DNA of 64,000 bases from Cydia pomonella (Eukaryota; Arthropoda; Insecta; Lepidoptera; Tortricidae), in the NCBI RefSeq assembly GCF_033807575.1, contig NC_084725.1, positions 11,877,001 to 11,941,000 on the forward strand. Direction: 5' to 3'. How positions within the stretch are numbered: the stretch's first letter is position 1; each line of letters starts with the position of its first letter. This document shows positions 1 to 11,449 of the stretch, piece by piece. A model generated the notes under the pieces. It did no database searches. It was not told the DNA's origin and saw only the letters and a program-made list of their open reading frames with translations. Position numbers and translations under genes: made by a program.

Positions 1-760
1 GGAAGACAAAAAGGGTAGCGCCTGAACTAGACTTTGCTTCATTCTTTCTACGCGGTCCGAGGTTACTGGTACAAAAGTTATTTGTTTTCTCAAAGTATTT
101 TTCCTTAATGTCTCAAATACCATTAATTGACCTAAGTGGTCTGATTCTAAATTACTGATAACTTTTTTAGTAATAGGAACAATATCAGTGAAAATATTAT
201 CTATACAGGTTGCACTAGTAGCAGTCACTCTAGTAGGCTCCATAAACATGTGGTTGAGATTACCAGATTTGAATAGATTCAACAATCTACAAGACATTGT
301 TGAATTTTCCAAAATATTTACATTAAAGTCGCCGCATATAAATAATTTCTTACTAGAAGATGATATTTTAAGTAGCACAGAATCCATTACACTTTCAAAT
401 ATTTCAAAATTACTTAATGGCGGCCTATACACACAGACAACAATAAATTGCTCCAATTCTACTGCACTTAGTTCTATAGTCCGTTCAACAGACATGGATA
501 CAATATCCTTACGTTCCTTAAATTTTAACTGACTATTTAATATAATTAACGACCCACCATGTATGGAACTAATTCTGGTGAACGAACTTCCCACCTGATG
601 ATTATTAAATTGAGGCATTAATTCATTATTTGTTAACCAATGTTCAGTAATACATAAAATATCAACATAAAAATCGTTCATAAAAAGTTCAATCTGTAAA
701 TCTTTTCCTCTAATACATTGAATGTTTTGATGCACCAGGTGGATATACTTTCCATGTTTA
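1..760 (-). pseudogene. LINE endonuclease domain (5' part of a non-LTR retrotransposon), runs off the window
   Basis: Read on the minus strand, this stretch is open from about 760 to the window edge and encodes an APE-type (exonuclease-endonuclease-phosphatase) endonuclease of a non-LTR retrotransposon. Visible landmarks in order are HQNIQCIRGK, the catalytic-Glu block ILCITEHWL, CVYRPP, the block ICGDFNVN and, near the edge, SDHLGQ. These are the usual E, GDFN and SDH motifs of the nickase that primes target-primed reverse transcription. No stop occurs within the readable part. The reverse transcriptase would lie to the left, outside the window, so intactness cannot be judged. The domain call is confident; the clade (CR1/jockey-like) is a guess. 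Confidence 0.75.
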
Positions 761-1059
761 CAGTATTTTTCATTATATTTATTTAAAACTAAATTGCCAG
801 AGACAGAATCTTTTGTCTTAACAGCTAGTTTAAATCATTGGTTATGACTGGAACCAATTCCAAGCTCACACTGGGCTGCTCAATAGGAGCAGAGTTGTCT
901 GCCAAATTCTTGGCAGAAATGTCAAGTAAATAGGATAGCGATAAAGCTATTTGTCTCTTGTAATAATTTGAAAGGTAACACTTACCTTTAGTCAAAAACA
1001 CCATAGGCATATGGTATTTACTAACAAATTTGTTAGTGTCAATTATGATAAACTTACTA

Positions 1060-1440
1060 CTATATGTACAAAGATTATATAGAGATATATTCAACTTATT
1101 ATTATTTTATAGGCATGCTACTAACTATTATTATTACTACTAACTACTATTATTATTATTTTTTATGTTTTTTTTTTTGTTACATCGTTAATCTGTTCGT
1201 GATCTGGGTTCTAGCAGAATTATCAGTGCGTCACCCGAAAGAGTGGAGCGTATTACTGAGCCAGAAGGCCAGAACCCTTTTGTTTTGCTGCAACGCACAC
1301 AGCACACATTACCTGTTATTGATGCTTTTTGTTATTTATTTAATTTTTATTTTGCTGTTGCTATTTTTTGTATTATTTTTTGTTTAGTTGTGTGTATTGT
1401 GGCAAGCGAATAAATGGTTTATCTATCTATCTATCTAATG
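1060..1440 (+). repeat. LINE-like 3' tail ending in (TCTA)n
   Basis: AT-rich sequence with TTATTA runs ends at about 1405-1438 in AATAAATGGTTT followed by TCTA repeats. This is the usual look of a LINE 3' UTR with a microsatellite tail. The 760-1060 stretch before it shows nothing recognisable. The T1 first exon was looked for here and not found. Confidence 0.45.
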
Positions 1441-1656
1441 AGCTTCGGCTTCGGTTGCCAAAGTGGACCTTGGGCTCTAGTTTAAAATGCAAATGATGAC
1501 CCAAAGATGAGGAGGAGGACTAACCCAGCCTAACTCACGTACCCATTGAGCTCACATCGCGACATGGCATTAAACCTTCAAATTGGCACAAAACGTGAAA
1601 GGCCGTGAGTTCAAGCCTCCTCGGGGCTCAATAGTACTAAAGATTCTGTTTTACAG

Positions 1657-1792
1657 TGTTACGTGACGGGAGCGGTATGCTGCAACATCATCGGCCACGG
1701 CTGCATGCTGGGGTTCCCAGGGGTGTTGCTGCCACAGCTTCATCAGCCTGACTCACCTATCATACTGAGCAAGGAGATGGAGTCTTGGATAG
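1657..1792 (+). CDS. T1 Tret1-like sugar transporter, exon 2 (TM1)
   Basis: A 136-nt exon between TTTTACAG and GGTGAGG. It encodes the first membrane helix and loop, with the landmarks CYVTGAV, GHGCMLGFPG, VLLPQL and ESWI. It aligns residue for residue with the 136-nt exons at 15503 (+) and 36710 (-). It starts in phase 0 and ends in phase 1. A short first exon of about 10-14 codons ending L-R-Q is expected upstream, as in the paralogs, but is not visible within 1-1656, so it probably lies outside the window. Confidence 0.85.
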
Positions 1793-2539
1793 GTGAGGAC
1801 TTACGAACAATTGCACCTACTTTCATGTTTTAGGATCCTGAACGAACGAACGAACCAATTCTGTTCTACACTGAAAAAAATAGATAGCCGAACTGGTTTT
1901 GTAACTTTACTAAATAACTAAACTACGGTTATAAGAAAATAAACTTTGCATAAATTTACAAACTTATTTTGTAGTGTATACCTACCCAGTACCTGAACAC
2001 TGATAGCCAAACACGGTTTTGTAACATATAACACATAGTTCGCAAGTCCCAATTTTTGTGTAAACAGTAACCAAAATTTTGTTACAGTTATGCAAACATT
2101 TCTTTCAGTGTATGGTTAAGCAACACACATATGAGTCGTATCCCTACGTATATATTCTAAAGCAGCGTTGAAACAGTGAGAGATGAGTGATTTCTTGATA
2201 ACATGAGTGACGGGGTTAAACGTTTTAAGCGCGATAGCAAAGCGGCTTATCTAGGAAATCGACAGGGACATCACTCGTTCCTCTGGAATTGCAGGCGTAC
2301 ATAGGCTACGGAGACTGCTTACCATCAGGCGGACCGTATGCTTGTTTGCCACCGACGTAGTATAAAAAAAAACAATCCTGCTGCTCAATGCTAATGTCAC
2401 AAGAATTCAACGTTTATGTTTATGACACTGTCGCTTGCCAAGTTGCTACCGTTGGCTTGAATTGATTCTATCAACCAATGCATGCCACATGGGTTCTTAA
2501 TGAAATGGCAAGTGAATTGTATTTTTTTACTGATTCTAG
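1793..2539 (+). other. T1 intron with a SINE/LINE tail
   Basis: A 747-bp intron. At about 2285-2372 it holds a short plus-strand copy of a repeat ending in TTTGCCACCGACGTAGTAT plus poly(A). The same tail ends longer copies at 53842-54205 and 63388-63740. The rest is AT-rich with nothing else recognised. Confidence 0.7.
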
Positions 2540-2685
2540 CATCGGTGTTGGCGATATCAATGTTCTTCGGCAACTTCTTGACACCTCCAATCATGGGTCG
2601 GATGGGACGTAAAGCAGCACATTACGCCGTCACGGCGCCTGTCATGGTGGGATGGATCGTCATGATACTCGCCACCAGCCCCGAG
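2540..2685 (+). CDS. T1 Tret1-like sugar transporter, exon 3 (TM2-TM3)
   Basis: A 146-nt exon from GATTCTAG to GAG|GTATCA, entered in phase 1 and left in phase 0. It encodes SVLAISMFFGNFL, the MFS loop motif G-R-M-G-R-K, and a second hydrophobic segment ending ILATSPE. Its length equals that of the matching exons of T3 (19107) and T4 (35819). The GRMGRK stretch is the loop 2-3 signature of sugar porters. Confidence 0.88.
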
Positions 2686-2923
2686 GTATCATATTAATCT
2701 AGAGTGTCTCACTACTGAACAAAACTCCTCAGATATACGTATCATACTCAGTTTGGTAGACGTTCAATGCAAATACTTATTAGATTTACGAAAGATTTCT
2801 ACTCGCTCTATTTTCATTGTAATACAAGTTCTAGCATCGAAAACGGATACCAGGCAGTGTGTCGTTTTAAAATATTATCGTAACTTCGTTTGTATGATTA
2901 TGTTTCTGTGACTTTATTTCCAG

Positions 2924-4051
2924 GCGCTACTCGTCGGCCGAATACTTCACGGCACCTCAATGGGCATGATGATGCCTCTCCGTTCCGTGCTCATCGGCGA
3001 GTACACCAGCCCGCACAACCGCGGCGGGTTCCTCACGACCATCGCCCTCGCCCAGTGCTTCGGCATCCTCTTTGTCCACCTCGTCGGCTCCATCCTCAGT
3101 TTCCAGCTGACAGCTCTCATCTCTCTATTCTTCTCCTTCATCAGTCTCCTCATGACTATTTACTCTCCTGAATCACCAAGCTGGCTTGCGACACAGGGAC
3201 AATATGACAAGTGCAGAAAAGTCTTCATATGGCTGAGGGGAGACGAGGAAATACCAGAGCTTGATAAGATGATTGAAGCCAGCAAGCAGTTGGAGGAACA
3301 ACAAGCAAAGCAAGGTCTGAAAGAAATTGTATCAATTGCGAAGAAGAAGGAATTTTATAAGCCTGTTTTACTCATGTTCGCTTTATACATCATGCTGAAC
3401 TTCACGGGAGGCACAATGTTTGCTGCTTATTCGACAAGAATTTTGCATTTGCTCATGGGCCCGGATATTAATGCTCACTTCTGGATGGTTGCATTGGATA
3501 CGCAGAGGTTATTCTTTAATATCGGGGCGGTTTACGTTATAAATAAAACTGGTAGGAGAACTATGCTGTTCGCTACAGGAGCGCTCTGTGCTGTGAGCCA
3601 TCTTGCTCAAGCTGCTTACGTATTTGCAAAAACCAACGACTTGCTACCCTTTGACTCTATATGGATACCTGGAGTGTTAGTGAACCTGCAAGTTCTTTCC
3701 GTTGCTGTAGGAATGGTTCCATTACCAAGCGTGATAGCTGGTGAAGTCTTTCCCTTGCAATACAGAAGCCTCGCGGGAAGTACAAGCTTAATAGCAATTT
3801 CTATTGCAACATTTTTAGCTCTTAAAACTTTTCCTGGTCTGATATCTTCTGTAGGTTTACAAGGGACGTATGTGTTGTATGCAGGTATAATTATAGCAGG
3901 TCTGGTGGTAGCGTGGTTCTTACTGCCGGAGACAAGAGGCGAGACACTGCAGCAGATCGAGGAACATTTCAGAGGAGAACGTTGTGAGCCTGAACATGAT
4001 AAAGAATTAGAAATACTAAATGGATCTGAGAAAAAAAAGATGTTTCCTTAA
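2924..4051 (+). CDS. T1 Tret1-like sugar transporter, terminal exon
   Basis: This long last exon runs from the acceptor TTTCCAG to a TAA and encodes 375 residues; exons 2-4 together give 469 aa in one frame. Sugar-porter (MFS) signatures in order are LVGRILHG, the loop GEYTSPHNRGGF, PESPSWLATQGQY at the end of TM6, a charged central loop with EIPELDKMIE, INKTGRRTM in the second-half loop, GEVFPLQYRS, and PETRGETLQQIEEHF after TM12. These match insect facilitated trehalose/glucose transporters, which move sugar down its gradient across the plasma membrane. Substrate cannot be told from sequence. An ATG at 2960 lies inside the exon and is not the start. T3 lies downstream on the same strand. 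Confidence 0.92.
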   Translation, partial: ALLVGRILHGTSMGMMMPLRSVLIGEYTSPHNRGGFLTTIALAQCFGILFVHLVGSILSFQLTALISLFFSFISLLMTIYSPESPSWLATQGQYDKCRKVFIWLRGDEEIPELDKMIEASKQLEEQQAKQGLKEIVSIAKKKEFYKPVLLMFALYIMLNFTGGTMFAAYSTRILHLLMGPDINAHFWMVALDTQRLFFNIGAVYVINKTGRRTMLFATGALCAVSHLAQAAYVFAKTNDLLPFDSIWIPGVLVNLQVLSVAVGMVPLPSVIAGEVFPLQYRSLAGSTSLIAISIATFLALKTFPGLISSVGLQGTYVLYAGIIIAGLVVAWFLLPETRGETLQQIEEHFRGERCEPEHDKELEILNGSEKKKMFP

Positions 4052-4095
4052 ACATGCCTAATTCAGAACAGGGGCTTAAAAACTGCAAATTAGTG

Positions 4096-4101
4096 AATAA
4101 A
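4096..4101 (+). terminator. Probable T1 polyadenylation signal
   Basis: An AATAAA lies 45 bp after the T1 stop codon. It is a canonical hexamer in a plausible place; cleavage has not been shown. Confidence 0.4.
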
Positions 4102-4394
4102 AGAACAGGCTCAAAGAGTTGTTTTTATTGAAAAGGACGCTTGAGCAGATCAAAAATAGTGCAGTGCAAATAGCAATATTTTTACTATGATACTACTCGA
4201 ATCCGAAATTTCAAATGAGTCTAAATTAATTAGTCTTCTATGACTTTTGGTGAGACTTGCAAAATCACTAGAAAAATTCTACTCAATATTTAATTTGACA
4301 GATACTTTGTATCTATTTAAAATGTGATTAGTCCCACCGTGTGCATCACTACAGATTTTGTAGGATTTTTTGTTTTAAAAATGCCTACTCTATC

Positions 4395-4562
4395 TAATGC
4401 CTACATTTCCTGCTACCTAAAGGTTGTCTGGAAGAGATCGCTTTTTAGCGATAAGACCGCCTGTTGTTACCTGGTTCTATTTTCCTTTAAAATTTATTTG
4501 TGGTTTTACATGTATTATATGTAAAATGTATAATTGTTGGTGCAATAAAGTATATTTACTTA
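4395..4562 (+). repeat. LINE 3' tail
   Basis: Sequence with GGAAGAGATCGC, TTTAGCGATAAGACCGCCTG and CAATAAAGTATATTTACTTAC. A closely similar tail lies at 26370-26490 (+), and a related family (AACTGGAAGAGATCCC) at 41270-41540 and 58775-59030. It is a common lepidopteran LINE 3' end with a TTAC tail. Confidence 0.6.
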
Positions 4563-4889
4563 CTCTAACAAAATAAAAGTACCTAATATTTATGGAAGGT
4601 TTTCCTTTATTACGACTTCCATAAACGAGTAAGTATCAGTTTTTTTCTTTAAAGTATATCCCATCCAAAACATAAATTATGTGAAATGAAAGCCATGTTT
4701 AATATGTTATAGAAGATGCGTCGTTGTTGACACCGCGGGCAAATGAATTGAGATCTATAGATAGGCGTCACGTTCTAATGGAACGTTAAATTAATACCTA
4801 TGCTAAGAGTAGGTAACTTAGCTCTTAAGTACTGCCTGTGATCTCAAATAATTGTCTATAAATCTTTGTACTAGTTTTTTATTTCGCGC

Positions 4890-5095
4890 TGGATCGGGAC
4901 AGGTGGCGTTCTCTCGTTTCGGAGGCCAAGATTCTTTTTGGATCGCTGAGCCAAAGCAGTTAGTTAGTTAGTTTGTTATTTAGTTATAAGACTGCTGCGC
5001 CCTTGCAGGGTACATATTATGTAATTTTGTGTACTTACCTAATATGATTGCAATAAATGCTTTGTCTTGTCTTGTCTTATCTTGTCTAATTCGCT
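4890..5095 (+). repeat. LINE 3' tail ending in (CTTGT)n
   Basis: GTTCTCTCGTTTCGGAGGCC, then GAGCCAAAGCAG, then GCAATAAATGCTTTG followed by CTTGT repeats. This reads as a LINE 3' UTR with a simple-repeat tail. The stretch 5096-5650 is AT-rich with nothing recognised. Confidence 0.5.
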
Positions 5096-5653
5096 TGGGG
5101 TTTAATTATAGTTAAAGATGTGAAATGACTAGTATTTACGTACAGACTAAGTATTAATTATATTTGTTTATGTTACTCATCTAAATTCTTGTTTGTAGGT
5201 ATTAATTTTCTCGATTTTTTAATTGTTACAAGAGTTGGGAGATAAAAAAGTATATAAAATTTGTTTTTTCGCTCGTACCTAACTCTTATAACCAGAGATC
5301 GGAACCGGTTTTTTGCAAAAACATCGAAATAACCATTTATTTCGGTTTATTTTATACTCCAAATGTAGGACTCAGTTGTGTTTTCAGATAACGACTTCGT
5401 ATTATTAGATTTCCTAATTAGAAATGAAGTAATTAACAAAGAACGAAAAAATACCGTTTTCGTTCCCATACAAAAAATACCGGTTTCCGATCCCTGCTTA
5501 TAACAATCAAAAAGATTAAAAAAGTCAAACAAAGGGGCATAGCAATTGTTAATAAACAATAAAATGTGTAAATATTTGTTATCATGTCAATATCGAGAGA
5601 GGAAAGTGGGGACTATATTTGTATGGACGAGCGGTTGTCCACTATCCTCTTAA

Positions 5654-5865
5654 TAATAATAAGTAAATTCTTACACAAATTAACTAACGAGACCCACAGT
5701 AGACTCATACAGACAACGATATATAAATAATATATAGATACTGAAATATACTCATAGAACAAAACACACCCATGACTCAGGAACAAATATTTGTGCTCAT
5801 CACACAAATAAAGGCCCTTACCGGGATTCTAGCCCAGGACCATCGGCTTCATGGGCACAACTCAC
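5654..5865 (-). repeat. tRNA-derived SINE, family B
   Basis: A reversed copy of the SINE whose best copy is at 17985-18253. It keeps the antisense of the B-box region (CGGGATTCTAGCCCAGGACC), GATGAGCACAAATATTTG and the GTGGGTCTCGTTAGT tail region. The tRNA-like 5' end is partly replaced. Confidence 0.65.
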
Positions 5866-5876
5866 TATAGGGCTTA

Positions 5877-6544
5877 TTACATCTATCCTGCCGTCGGACG
5901 GCTAACGATCGAAGCGACGTTGGCCCCGATGTCGGGCCGAATGATTCTTGCGAGGGTCTTTTTCCGTTTCGCGTAATATCAGAATATCGTTAACAACATT
6001 TGAAATGTAAAAAAATAGTTCAAGTGCAAAAATATCAAACATTAAACATTTTTGGCACTTTGAGACAAAGTATGCTATTTTTGCACTTGAACTATTCTTT
6101 AAGTAAGTAAGAGCGTGCGACTTTCAATCCGGAGGCGCGACCTCCGGAGGTTCAAACCTCGGCTCGTGCCAATGAGCTAGTTTTTCAGAACTTATGTACG
6201 ACAAATCATTTGATATTTAACAGTCGCTTTTTGGTAAAGGAAAACCGTGTGAAGAAACCAGACTAATACCAATAAGGCCTAGTTTACCCTCTGGGTTGGC
6301 AGGTCAGATGGCATTCACTTTCGTAAAAAACTAGTGCCTAAGCCAAATCTTGGGATTAGGCACTAGGCCTACGCCAATTTTAGCGATTTCAAAAATAGCC
6401 GCGGCAAAAATTCCGTACACCGCGAGGAGGATGATGATTGTAAACGATGTAGGTACTGATATTTCGTGAAACGGAAAACGATCCTTGCAAGAGCGGGCCC
6501 GACGTCGACTTCGATCGTAAGGCCCGGCAGCAGGATGGGTGTAA
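5877..6544. mobile_element. Fold-back MITE split by a SINE
   Basis: The left end TTACATCTATCCTGCCGTCG and the right end, read as its reverse complement TTACACCCATCCTGCTGCCG, are imperfect inverted repeats. They continue inward through ACGATCGAAG, GACGT and TTTCCGTTTCGCG over roughly 90 bp. An internal fold-back also sits at about 6010-6105 (AGTTCAAGTGCAAAAATA and its complement). A SINE at about 6105-6436 interrupts it. A related element is at 21937-22228. Confidence 0.65.
6105..6436 (+). repeat. tRNA-derived SINE, family A
   Basis: Contains GAGCGTGCGACTTTCAATCC, a B-box-like GGTTCAAACC, CCAATGAGCTAG, GGCCTAGTTTACCCTCTGGG and ACTAGTGCCTAAGCC. The same family lies at 60967-61280 (+) and 21095-21420 (-). 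The B-box area carries a small local duplication (GGAGGCGCGACCTCCGGAGG). Confidence 0.75.
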
Positions 6545-6861
6545 AAGGCCCTTACGACCGGTCGTCTGATCGTCTTTTCTTATTAAATTTAGACGTCACT
6601 TAATTGAACAGATTAGGCTAGCCAAAGTCGATATTTATTTCCGATCCAGTCGACGTGTGTGGCGACCGGAGATTATAATTATATCATTACTTGACCAATT
6701 CCTACAATAACCGTTAGTCATGTCATTAAGATCAGTCGAATATAGTTGGAGTAAAAGAGCGGCTGGCATTATAGAAGGATTTTTTTCATTTGAAACATAC
6801 TTATCCTTTTTGAGTGATTAAAAAGGTGTTGTGTAAAAAGTTATAAATTATTTAAACAATA

Positions 6862-6891
6862 ATGAAGACAATTACACCATTTTTAAGACAA
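6862..6891 (+). CDS. T2: orphan or alternative first exon of a Tret1-like transporter
   Basis: ATG plus nine codons giving MKTITPFLRQ, followed by GTAAGT. It has the form of the first exons of T3 (MSEKRNRFSPFLRQ at 12519) and T4 (MSDLKWSTPLLRQ at 38880): a short start ending L-R-Q with a phase-0 donor. No 136-nt exon follows it before 12519. It could therefore be an alternative 5' exon of T3, spliced to 15503, or the remains of a deleted paralog. Such a short exon could be chance, but the P-F-L-R-Q match next to a perfect donor is hard to dismiss. Confidence 0.6.
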
Positions 6892-9463
6892 GTAAGTTTT
6901 AGATTTTTTTTGTTTGTTGGCTCAAGCTTTATCTATACTTATTATTATGGAAACATGTTTTATGCCTTTAAATTTATATTTATTCCTATAGCGATTATAA
7001 TTAACTTTAACGTTATTTTATTGATTTTAAGGATACATTAGGAGCGAAGGTATTTGTGAACCCTTAAGACGAAAGTGGGGGACCCGTGCGAAATCGCCTT
7101 TTCATACAAACTTAGTCCTCATTTTCCTCTCTGTATATTAACTCATATAGCTTATACTCGTAGCTACTCGCGGGCTCAACTCAACGTCATACTCATATAA
7201 ATAATATTAATTTACAGTATATATGGTGCTACTTTTCCGCACTAGTGCGTAAATTTACACATAATTTAATTTTGTACATTATGTAACAATGTCGAAAATT
7301 TAAAGGGTCATATGTACTGTAAAACGTTGTACGATACATGTGCGAATAGGTAATTCGCAACTCGTGTCGATTTAAAACACTCCCTTCGGTCGTGTTTTAA
7401 TTTATCGACATTCATTACGAATTTTCTATTTTTCGCACTTGTATCGTAAATAACTATTATTGCATATCAACAACACTATGCCCCCTACGTTAGAATTTTT
7501 AATTATTATAAGAATTTGGAGCATTTTTTTGTGAAATCTGTTTTTTGCTACAAATTTTTACAATAATAAACAAGTCGAAAAGTTCAAACGTAGAGCCATA
7601 GTTATGGTTAAAATACATCAAATTATGTAAATATATTTTTCATAATGTCAATATCAAAAAAAAAAAAATAGTTTATTAATACAGTGAAACTTATAATTAA
7701 AACAAGGTTAAGTAAACTTATTCCAGTTAAACACTGCTAAATGTTGTATCAAGTTATAGTAATTGCCCGTGACACCTGCACTAGGCTATGCCTGTCTCGC
7801 AGGAAGAAAGGAAAATGGGGACCACGTTTGTATGAAGAAGCTGCCGCCCCTTGCCTCTTAAATGCATACTGTAGGATGCAGACTACACAACAAAAACATC
7901 TAATTTTATACACAATTAGACAAAATGTATTTCTTCCTGTATATTTTTTCAATAGTAAAACTAATCCATTCTCTGTATTTTTACTTTTTACGCAGTATAA
8001 TTAGTTTATAAATAGTACAATTGTTTTAAGACGAATTTTCGGAAAACTTGGGAAAATCCAGAAATTGATGATTTTTAGTATGTGAATTTAGCCGTTTTTT
8101 CAGTGTTTGTAATTATTATATTAAAAAACTTTATCATAGATTTTTTTTTCTTTTATTCAGAAACAAACAGTCATTCAATAACATTGAACGATAGATTAAG
8201 CAGCAGTAAATTGACCTATAGTTTCCTTAATTTACATATCAAAATACGAAGCTAATGCACTTTTTAAATACAAAAATATCGAATATAAATGCAAACAATT
8301 TTTACAATACTTTAAACAAATATCTACAATGGTGTACCTTTCCGATGTTAGTAAGATTTTTCATATATCTTTTACTGAAAGTTGTATATTTACATAAATA
8401 TGATTTAGCCTATGCAACTTCTATCACAAATTTCGCAGTAAAAATCGATGTTATATGTTTTTTTACTAATTTTTTTTTCGAATCAGCAAACAATCACGTG
8501 ACACATATATTCATTCCGGGCAAAATGAAAAAATCGTGCATTTAAGGGTTTAATTTAGGTTTCAAAGTTAATTCTCTTAAATGTATAATCCTTTTAACTT
8601 TAATATTTTAGCGATTTCTTCTTCGGGAACGGAAAGTTACTGTCAACACCTAAAAAAAATAACTAAGTTTAAAAAAAACAATCTTAAAATGTACCTAAAT
8701 GTGTAGGTAATTGTATATTTTACTTAAACCTGATTCTGACATACACTAAAACTTTGAACTTGATTAATTTCAATTTAATTTGGTATCAAATCATTTAATT
8801 AAATTATAATAGATTGTTAATAACTTGTTTATTGATATATTAATTATTATAACAAGAATATTAAAACTACATTATCTTTTTACAATACAAGCTCATTACT
8901 ATAAGTATATATAACTTCCCTAACGCATAAAGGTCCTAACAGCCATTGGAAAGCGCATTCAAATATCTACCATATTACTGAAGCTTAAAGTCCAAATTCA
9001 AACTGTTGGCAATGTCTGTTAAGCATGGTGGAGCAAAGTGAATATAAAACGTCGTTTTGGCAGTTGCCTTGTATCTATTAACAAGAATATTTACATACAT
9101 GTACTGTTTGTTTATAATATCTTAACTAATAGATAAATTACTGGCAAGACCTTAATTGGATCAAAATGTTTTCGTTGTCTTGTTTCTGGCCACTCTGTCA
9201 CGCGTCTATTTTTGTCTTTTACCAAATACATAAAAAAATCATCTCATACAAAAAGCTCCACTCTGTCACATTTTTAGGGCTAAAAAACAAACGACAAGAA
9301 TTTTGACCCCATTGTGGTTCACACGTATACAAAAAACTGATGGTTTAAGGTTTAGATATATTTATTTCATAATATTCTTCTTCTTTATTTGCCATGCCCT
9401 AACGGACGTCGGCGACCACCTTTGCCATCTCTCTCCTGCTCTTGGCCATTCTTGCCAGTATGG
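6892..9463. other. AT-rich noncoding stretch
   Basis: No coding or RNA gene was recognised. Several open frames of 60-96 codons here are low-complexity AT-rich chance frames. If T2 is an alternative first exon of T3, this is intron. Confidence 0.6.
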
Positions 9464-9692
9464 CTGACGACCGGTTTGGCCTAGTGGGTAGTGACCCTGC
9501 CTACGAAGCTGATGGTCCCGGGTTCAAATCCTGGTAAGGGCACGTATTTGTGTGATGAGCATGGATATTTGTTATGATTATCGCCAAAATGGAGTTAATG
9601 AATACTTACCGGTTTTTTTTAGAAAGTTACTTAATTGAAGCTCAGGATTGCACCCTAAATTAACGGACTCTAAAAAAAACACCGTGTATACG
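9464..9692 (+). repeat. SINE-B 5' part joined to a mariner-like MITE end
   Basis: 9464-9575 carries the tRNA-like head of SINE-B (GACCGGTTTGGCCTAGTGGG, then GGGTTCAAATCCTGG and GATGAGCATGGATATTTG). It breaks off at about 9576 into sequence matching 49685-49800: CCAAAATGGAGTTAATGAA, GAAAGTTACTTAATTGAAGC, TTAACGGA and AACACCGTGTA. The second part is the right end of the outer mariner-like element described at 47066-49800. Confidence 0.6.
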
Positions 9693-11449
9693 AATATCAA
9701 TACTTACAAATATAAATCATCATTAAATATCATTAATAAAAAAATTAAAAAGCATTTACTTCGGACAAGATCTATATACCTATACAAAAACACAAAACAA
9801 CAAACAATCAAAATATTTCCATATAAATGACATAAAATTAAATTAAAATATTAATTTAATTAAATTAAAAATACGGATAAAATTAAATTAACATTATTCA
9901 TTCACTAAGTAAATTAACTATTATTATTTCCTATTATTATCATTATTTGTACGGGTCGTACATCTGATATGATTCTTGATGGTCGATTGTAGTCTTGATG
10001 GAAACACTGATTTTGGTATATGTATTTATTGATAACCAAGGTATATGAGTACTAGCTAGGAGCACGTATAAACGTAAACTAATTCATAAATCGATGTATG
10101 GCGTAATCGCAAATACAGCAATTATTATAGTCATTATATTTAATTTTAACGCTGAAGCGAGAAATATGCGATGCTTGCATTGTACATTATCAATTCATTA
10201 ACTAAGTAAATTATTCCCTTAGTCAAATTATAGCAGATTTACGGAAAAATTACAATATGGCGATTTAAACCTAAGAAACTCGTAATGATCGTCAAAAGCA
10301 CACGGCATTTCAAAATATGAATAAAATAACAATTATAATATATTGAAATCAATCCATAATAATAAATGTAATTTCCATATATCAATTTCAGAATATATTT
10401 ATATATAAAGTTAGACTATCCACGTTGAACGGCGATGCATCAAGCAGGTCCCAGAGCGAGGAACCAAACCTCTCTCCCGCATCCGTCTCTCCACTTCCCG
10501 GAAAAAGGCCTTGGCCTCACACCAATTGTTGTTCAAATGCATTAATCAAGAATACCTACAATGGATTATCTAATAAAAGGGATCTTATTTAGCATTCAAA
10601 TGCTTCGTCAGATGGTTCGGTTCGCAATTTTGCAGGTATTCCTCATCATAATAGGCTGGCCTTATTTCATCCTCGGATTTTTGACTGAAAGTCTCCCGGT
10701 AGATCGGAGTTGTTTACCGAGGTAAACAACTCCGATGTGTCGAGACACGTTTGAACTTAAGTAAATTATTTCCCTCAAACATCAGTATTTGAAATATGTA
10801 TAGAGAGAAGTGTGTCATGACGCCATTTTAAGGTCACATAATGATTTGTGTTGTCTGGACTAGTCGGTAGTGGCCCTGTCTATGATTTATTTATTTACTT
10901 TAACCTTTGGGAAACAAACAGGTAAATACAACACGTGCTTAAACCAGAATATTACATTCACAAGCTACACAGTTTCCACTAATGAATAAATATATATTTT
11001 TCTACTCGTCAACTGTGGATTAAGATTTCGTACACCAAAACTATAATTGCATACTTTTCATGCATGGGCAATATCAGAGTAACACATAAAGTAGGAACAA
11101 TTAAAAATTATAATTATGTAATTATTATTAGTATGTTTCAATCTTCATAACCTTGTCTATAATGTCTATACATATCTTATATAGAATTAGGTTATCAAAA
11201 CTAGTTCATTATTTAAACATCGATAAATGCTTAAGGTGTGGTGAGGTTATTCCATTAAATTGTAAATAAAAAAATACAATTTATAGAATTAAAACACCAC
11301 CATCACCCATCACCAATCATGAAAATAAACCTGACTTGCGACCTGATTGGCTGATACTTGTACCGTGGGAAAAGTGTCTTCTCTGGGTTGCCACCTCTGC
11401 CACCTCGCACATTGGCCGGACTGTCCGGACGACAAGAGCGACGCCTGAA
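9693..11449. other. AT-rich noncoding stretch with one perfect hairpin
   Basis: Mostly AT-rich with no gene recognised. At 10703-10736 is a perfect inverted repeat with arms ATCGGAGTTGTTTACC and a 2-nt centre. LINE-like sequence of the 11450-11715 family may begin near 11300. Confidence 0.55.

Noticed and set aside
188..532. Plus-strand 114-codon frame at the left end
   Set aside because: It is the antisense of the LINE endonuclease, which has the real motifs on the minus strand.
7741..8545. Small open frames of 87-96 codons at 7741 and 8255
   Set aside because: Low-complexity AT-rich composition, no start context, no splice partner and no recognisable motif.
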